From Tannerellaceae bacterium (GTDB lineage: Bacteria; Bacteroidota; Bacteroidia; Bacteroidales; Tannerellaceae), in the NCBI GenBank assembly GCA_031265595.1, contig JAISCM010000018.1, forward strand, positions 1-10,517: a stretch of DNA of 10,517 nucleotides, read 5' to 3'. Below the pieces are notes generated by a model. It was not told the origin of the DNA, did not search any database, and was given only the letters and a program-made list of their open reading frames with translations. Made by a program: the position numbers and the translations under genes. This document shows positions 9,001 to 10,517 of the stretch, one piece after another; position 1 is the stretch's first letter, and the number at the start of each line of letters is the position of its first letter.

Positions 9001-9707
9001 CGAACACCATAGAAATCGGGCTTGTCGCCGCTTGCCGGAGCAAACTGCTCGATGGCAGGCCCCTCATTAAAGGCTACATTATCTTTATAGGCCGAAACCA
9101 ATAGGTTAGGGTTCTCCTCAGACGTTTTCTTTATCAGTTGAAAGAGTGAACTCTCTTTCTCTTCCCCATCAATAATAAACTGCCCGTTAAATATTTTGTG
9201 CCGGCAATGCTCCGAGTTTACCTGTGCAAAACCATATACTTCGCTGTCGGTCAACGGGCGCCCAAGCTTTCGGCTCACCTCATGCAGGTAAGCCACCTCA
9301 TCGCTACTTAGCGCCAGCCCCTCCTGCCGGTTATACGTTTCTATGTCGAGGATAGGGATAACCGGGTCTGGCTGTTTATTGATCGTAAACAACTGCTGGC
9401 CCAACCCCTTATAAATACGTTGCAACATCGGATCGTGGGCCGCATCGCCCGACGATACAGGATAAAACTCCTCCATACGCGAAATACCTTCGAGCCCCAT
9501 ATTCCGGGTAATCTCCACCGCGTTCGTACTCCAGGGCGTGATCATCTCCCGTCGCGGCCCGATGTACCAACCCTCAAGGCTATCGCCCTCTATAAGCGTA
9601 GCGCCGCTAAATAACCAAACCAATTTTTGAATATCTTCGGAAGAGAAAGCCTGCACTGTTTCTACGGTAAATATCGTCTTTACCGGAGATTTGAAAAATA
9701 GAATCAT
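6024..9707 (-). CDS. purL: Phosphoribosylformylglycinamidine synthase (FGAM synthase), long single-chain form
   Basis: PurL converts FGAR, ATP and glutamine to FGAM in the cytoplasm, the fourth step of de novo purine synthesis (EC 6.3.5.3). The 1227-residue chain is the long type that joins the PurS-like, synthetase and glutaminase parts, slightly shorter than the roughly 1295-residue E. coli enzyme. The N-terminal part precedes a synthetase half with [13 protein letters not shown] (His249) and [21 protein letters not shown] is at 447-455, and the second synthetase half carries GHDISAGG at 824-831. The glutaminase domain starts near residue 980 ([16 protein letters not shown]). Its nucleophile is Cys1075 in GICNGCQ, with His1136 and Glu1138 in AHREGR completing the triad. 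All expected catalytic residues are present and the frame is intact. The start MILFFKSP matches the usual Bacteroidales form and sits 36 bp after an exact -7 element. The stop is TGA at 6024-6026. Confidence 0.97.
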   Translation of the reverse strand: MILFFKSPVKTIFTVETVQAFSSEDIQKLVWLFSGATLIEGDSLEGWYIGPRREMITPWSTNAVEITRNMGLEGISRMEEFYPVSSGDAAHDPMLQRIYKGLGQQLFTINKQPDPVIPILDIETYNRQEGLALSSDEVAYLHEVSRKLGRPLTDSEVYGFAQVNSEHCRHKIFNGQFIIDGEEKESSLFQLIKKTSEENPNLLVSAYKDNVAFNEGPAIEQFAPASGDKPDFYGVRTIETVISLKAETHNFPTTVEPFNGAATGTGGEIRDRLGGGKASLPIAGTAVYMTSYPRTEGARAWEKILDPRPWLYQTPEQLLIKASNGASDFGNKFGQPLICGSLLTFEHEENGRQYGYDKVIMLAGGIGYANRRDALKGEPKPGEKVVVMGGDNYRIGMGGGAVSSVNTGQFTSGIELNAVQRANPEMQKRVSNVIRSIAESEDNPIVSIHDHGAGGHLNCLSELVEATGGRIDMAQLPVGDPTLSSKEIIGNESQERMGLLMEEKEVERVKRMAARERAPIYVAGETTGDMKLVFEQADGVRPIDLKLDYMFGKPPKTVMVDKTVEATYQPIVYDVSNLHTYLENVLQLEAVACKDWLTNKVDRSVSGKVARQQCQGEIQLPLSDLGAVALDYRGKAGIATSIGHAPQAGIVDPAAGAVLSIAEALTNLVFAPLAGQLAGVSLSANWMWPCRNEGEDARLYAAVEAASAFACDLGINIPTGKDSLSMTQKYGDKKVLSPGTVIISAGAEVSDVKKIVSPVIQHDKNTYLYYIDFSFDALKLGGSAFAQALNRLGDAVPTVQDADYFLDAFNAIQEAIDKGLLLAGHDISAGGMITALLEMCFANVEGGLDISLDALPEPDIIRILFAENPGILVQVSHKKAFEHLLREAGVGFALLGKPADERHILVSKDGAQYHFGIDYMRDVWYASSYKLDVIQSGSLCAGNRYENYKMQPLEFRYPKSFTGTLSAYNLSPDRDQPTGIKAAVIREQGTQCERETAYALYLAGFDVKDVHMTDLASGRETLEDVNLIVFCGGFANSDVLGSAKGWAGGFLYNENASKAIKNYYARKDTLSMGICNGCQLMAELGLLYPEHEKKHQMILNESDKFESEFVTLDIPKNHSIMFGSLSGSKLGAWIAHREGRFSFPYEEKEYHIVAKYTYEGYPANPNGSPWSVAGVCSTDGRHLAMMPHAERALFPWQCAHYPAKRKEDEVTPWIEAFVNARKWIEDM

Positions 9708-9742
9708 ATTAAATAGAATATCTAATGTTCTTAATTCGCCAG

Positions 9743-9750
9743 CAAAGATA
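9743..9750 (-). promoter_or_regulatory. purL promoter -7 element (Bacteroidota type)
   Basis: On the minus strand the bases read TATCTTTG, an exact match to the Bacteroides -7 consensus TAnnTTTG. It ends 35 bp before the purL ATG, so the leader would be roughly 25-30 nt and leaves no room for a riboswitch. No TTTG -33 element is found at the usual spacing of about 19-21 bp; that position is occupied by a 12-bp tandem duplication. The only nearby TTTG (9794-9797, minus strand) is 43 bp from the -7 box. Confidence 0.6.
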
Positions 9751-9757
9751 CACAGAA

Positions 9758-9781
9758 ATGCGTAATAATATGCGTAATAAT
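9758..9781. repeat. Perfect 12-bp tandem duplication in the purL promoter
   Basis: ATGCGTAATAAT occurs twice in a row without mismatch (9758-9769 and 9770-9781). The pair lies 7 bp upstream of the purL -7 element, covering the region where the -33 element should be. It may be a slipped-strand duplication or paired binding sites. Confidence 0.75.
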
Positions 9782-9804
9782 ATATGTATATAACAAATAA
9801 ATAT

Positions 9805-9848
9805 AGTCCCCATAGTCCCTACAGTCCTTACAGTCCCTATCGCCCTAC
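9805..9848. repeat. 9-bp minisatellite, nearly five copies
   Basis: Units of AGTCCCTAC type run from 9805: AGTCCCCAT, AGTCCCTAC, AGTCCTTAC, AGTCCCTAT and a degraded CGCCCTAC. The array starts about 100 bp upstream of the purL ATG, outside any gene. A nine-base unit would preserve reading frame, but the frame crossing it continues through the purL promoter and does not look coding. Confidence 0.8.
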
Positions 9849-10017
9849 AAATGACAGTTTGATTCAGACTTAGCTCTTTTAGTAACCTTTTGGGTGATAT
9901 TCCGCTTTTTAGCTTACGCGCTCTTTTGGCAAAAGGCATGAAATTAGGGGGTTATTTCGGATATATTGCCATTGTATAAGCCTATTTTGAGCAATAGACC
10001 TGAATTGTTAAAAAAAA

Positions 10018-10027
10018 GATCGCGATC
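10018..10027. promoter_or_regulatory. 10-bp palindrome beside the repeat cluster
   Basis: GATCGCGATC is a perfect palindrome that directly follows an A-tract and precedes the inverted 22-bp unit. It shares the GCGAT core of the repeats. It may be an eroded repeat end; no function can be assigned. Confidence 0.25.
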
Positions 10028-10030
10028 CTT

Positions 10031-10126
10031 CTTCCAAGAGAACGCGATGCTTTTCCAAAGACATCGCGTTCTCTTTGGAAAGACATCGCATACTTTTGGA
10101 AAACACATCGCGTTCTTTTGGAAAAA
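10031..10126. repeat. 22-bp interspersed repeat cluster, three direct copies plus an inverted copy
   Basis: Three adjoining 22-bp units follow the pattern ACATCGCGTTCTTTTGGAAAA: 10061-10082, 10083-10104 and 10105-10126. They differ at a few bases, and the middle unit has CATACT in place of CGTTCT. An inverted copy lies at 10031-10050, and a shorter inverted half (TTTTCCAAAG, 10051-10060) fills the gap. The unit length is not a multiple of three, so the repeats shift frame and are unlikely to be coding. The spacing of zero between units rules out a CRISPR array. Confidence 0.8.
10032..10080. other. Large foldback formed by head-to-head repeat units
   Basis: TTCCAAGAGAACGCGATG (10032-10049) pairs with 10062-10080 over 18 bp with one bulged T, around a 12-nt loop (10050-10061). 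The core of 13 bp (10037-10049 with 10062-10074) is perfect. No T-run follows on the plus strand. On the minus strand the stem is followed, a few bases on, by GGATCGCGATC and then a TTTTTTT run (10011-10017 on the plus strand), which could act as a weak leftward terminator for an upstream transcript. Confidence 0.6.
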
Positions 10127-10517
10127 GGTGTGAAACGGGTTTGGAATTTCCTTGAAAAGACCTCTTTTTTTCGCTGTTTTGACTCGGAACGGGTTTGATT
10201 TACAAAAATCATATTGTAAGGAAGTAATGCCTGATTCGTGACAAAGTTTGTTGACAGGCTATGCGAAATACAGAAAAAACAGATACGTTGAAAGCCTTTG
10301 ATTGATTTTACTGTCTTTTTGTAAAATGGAAACTCTCAAATACAGCGGGTATTTATAGATAACCTTACCTCCGGGTCTGATTACGGGCGATATCCGGCAG
10401 CTAATTTGTCAGAATGATAAATAAGAGGATAAAATAGCAAATAGTCAAAACAGGGAAATTACTTAACAGTAGGCAAGGAAAGCAGTTCAGTTATACATAC
10501 GTTCAATGGGATGCTAA

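Larger units (their letters stand above)
9708..10517. other. Long gene-free, repeat-rich region upstream of purL
   Basis: About 810 bp without a convincing gene on either strand. Two minus-strand frames of 76 codons each (9939 down to 9709, and 10212 down to 9982) are open, but both are mostly built from repeats and one overlaps the purL promoter. From purL outward the region holds the -7 element, a 12-bp duplication, a 9-bp minisatellite and the 22-bp repeat cluster at 10031-10126. AACGGGTTTG appears at 10134-10143 and 10188-10197. From about 10200 to the end I see only AT-rich sequence with frequent stops and no tRNA-like or other recognisable element. Confidence 0.7.

Noticed and set aside
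9708..9742. Purine riboswitch in the purL leader
   Set aside because: The leader predicted from the -7 element is only about 25-30 nt and AT-rich, too short for a purine or other known aptamer.
9709..9939. 76-codon open frame on the minus strand ending just before purL
   Set aside because: It runs through the 9-bp minisatellite, the 12-bp duplication and the exact purL -7 element. The latter half is repeat-derived, and the whole looks like an accidental frame in AT-rich DNA.
10031..10126. CRISPR array
   Set aside because: The 22-bp units adjoin directly with no unique spacers, one copy is inverted, and no cas genes are present.
9982..10212. 76-codon open frame on the minus strand over the repeat cluster
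   Set aside because: Most of its length is the 22-bp repeats, whose unit is not a multiple of three, so the peptide is a frame-shifting by-product. It has no translation-start context and no recognisable domain.

Overview
The window reads as chromosomal DNA of a Bacteroidota bacterium, most likely order Bacteroidales. The evidence is a SusC/SusD outer-membrane nutrient-uptake pair, a small outer-membrane beta-barrel protein, a long single-chain PurL beginning MILFFKSP, starts preceded by A/T-rich sequence rather than Shine-Dalgarno motifs, and an exact TAnnTTTG promoter element before purL. The genus cannot be fixed by reading alone.

Layout. Bases 1-120 may be the 3' end of a rightward gene cut by the window edge. 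Bases 121-459 are an AT-rich control region with a spaced 12-bp direct repeat and two perfect palindromes, leading into susC (460-3594) and, 26 bp later, susD (3621-5297). A strong GC-rich hairpin (5330-5367) follows. It lies between convergent transcription units and probably terminates both. On the minus strand, purL (9707 down to 6024) is followed after 30 bp by a small outer-membrane beta-barrel gene (5993 down to 5394), probably in the same transcript. Bases 9708-10517 hold no convincing gene. They contain the purL promoter, a 12-bp tandem duplication, a 9-bp minisatellite, and a cluster of 22-bp repeats whose head-to-head copies form an 18-bp stem.

How the parts work. SusC is a TonB-dependent outer-membrane channel and SusD its surface lipoprotein lid; together they bind and import an oligomeric nutrient. 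No glycosidase, peptidase, sigma/anti-sigma pair or hybrid two-component regulator lies in the window, so the substrate is not revealed. PurL carries out the fourth step of de novo purine synthesis. All four complete genes look intact and conventional. No clearly novel system was found; the points deserving a second look are the repeat structures in the two intergenic regions and the purL-barrel gene linkage.
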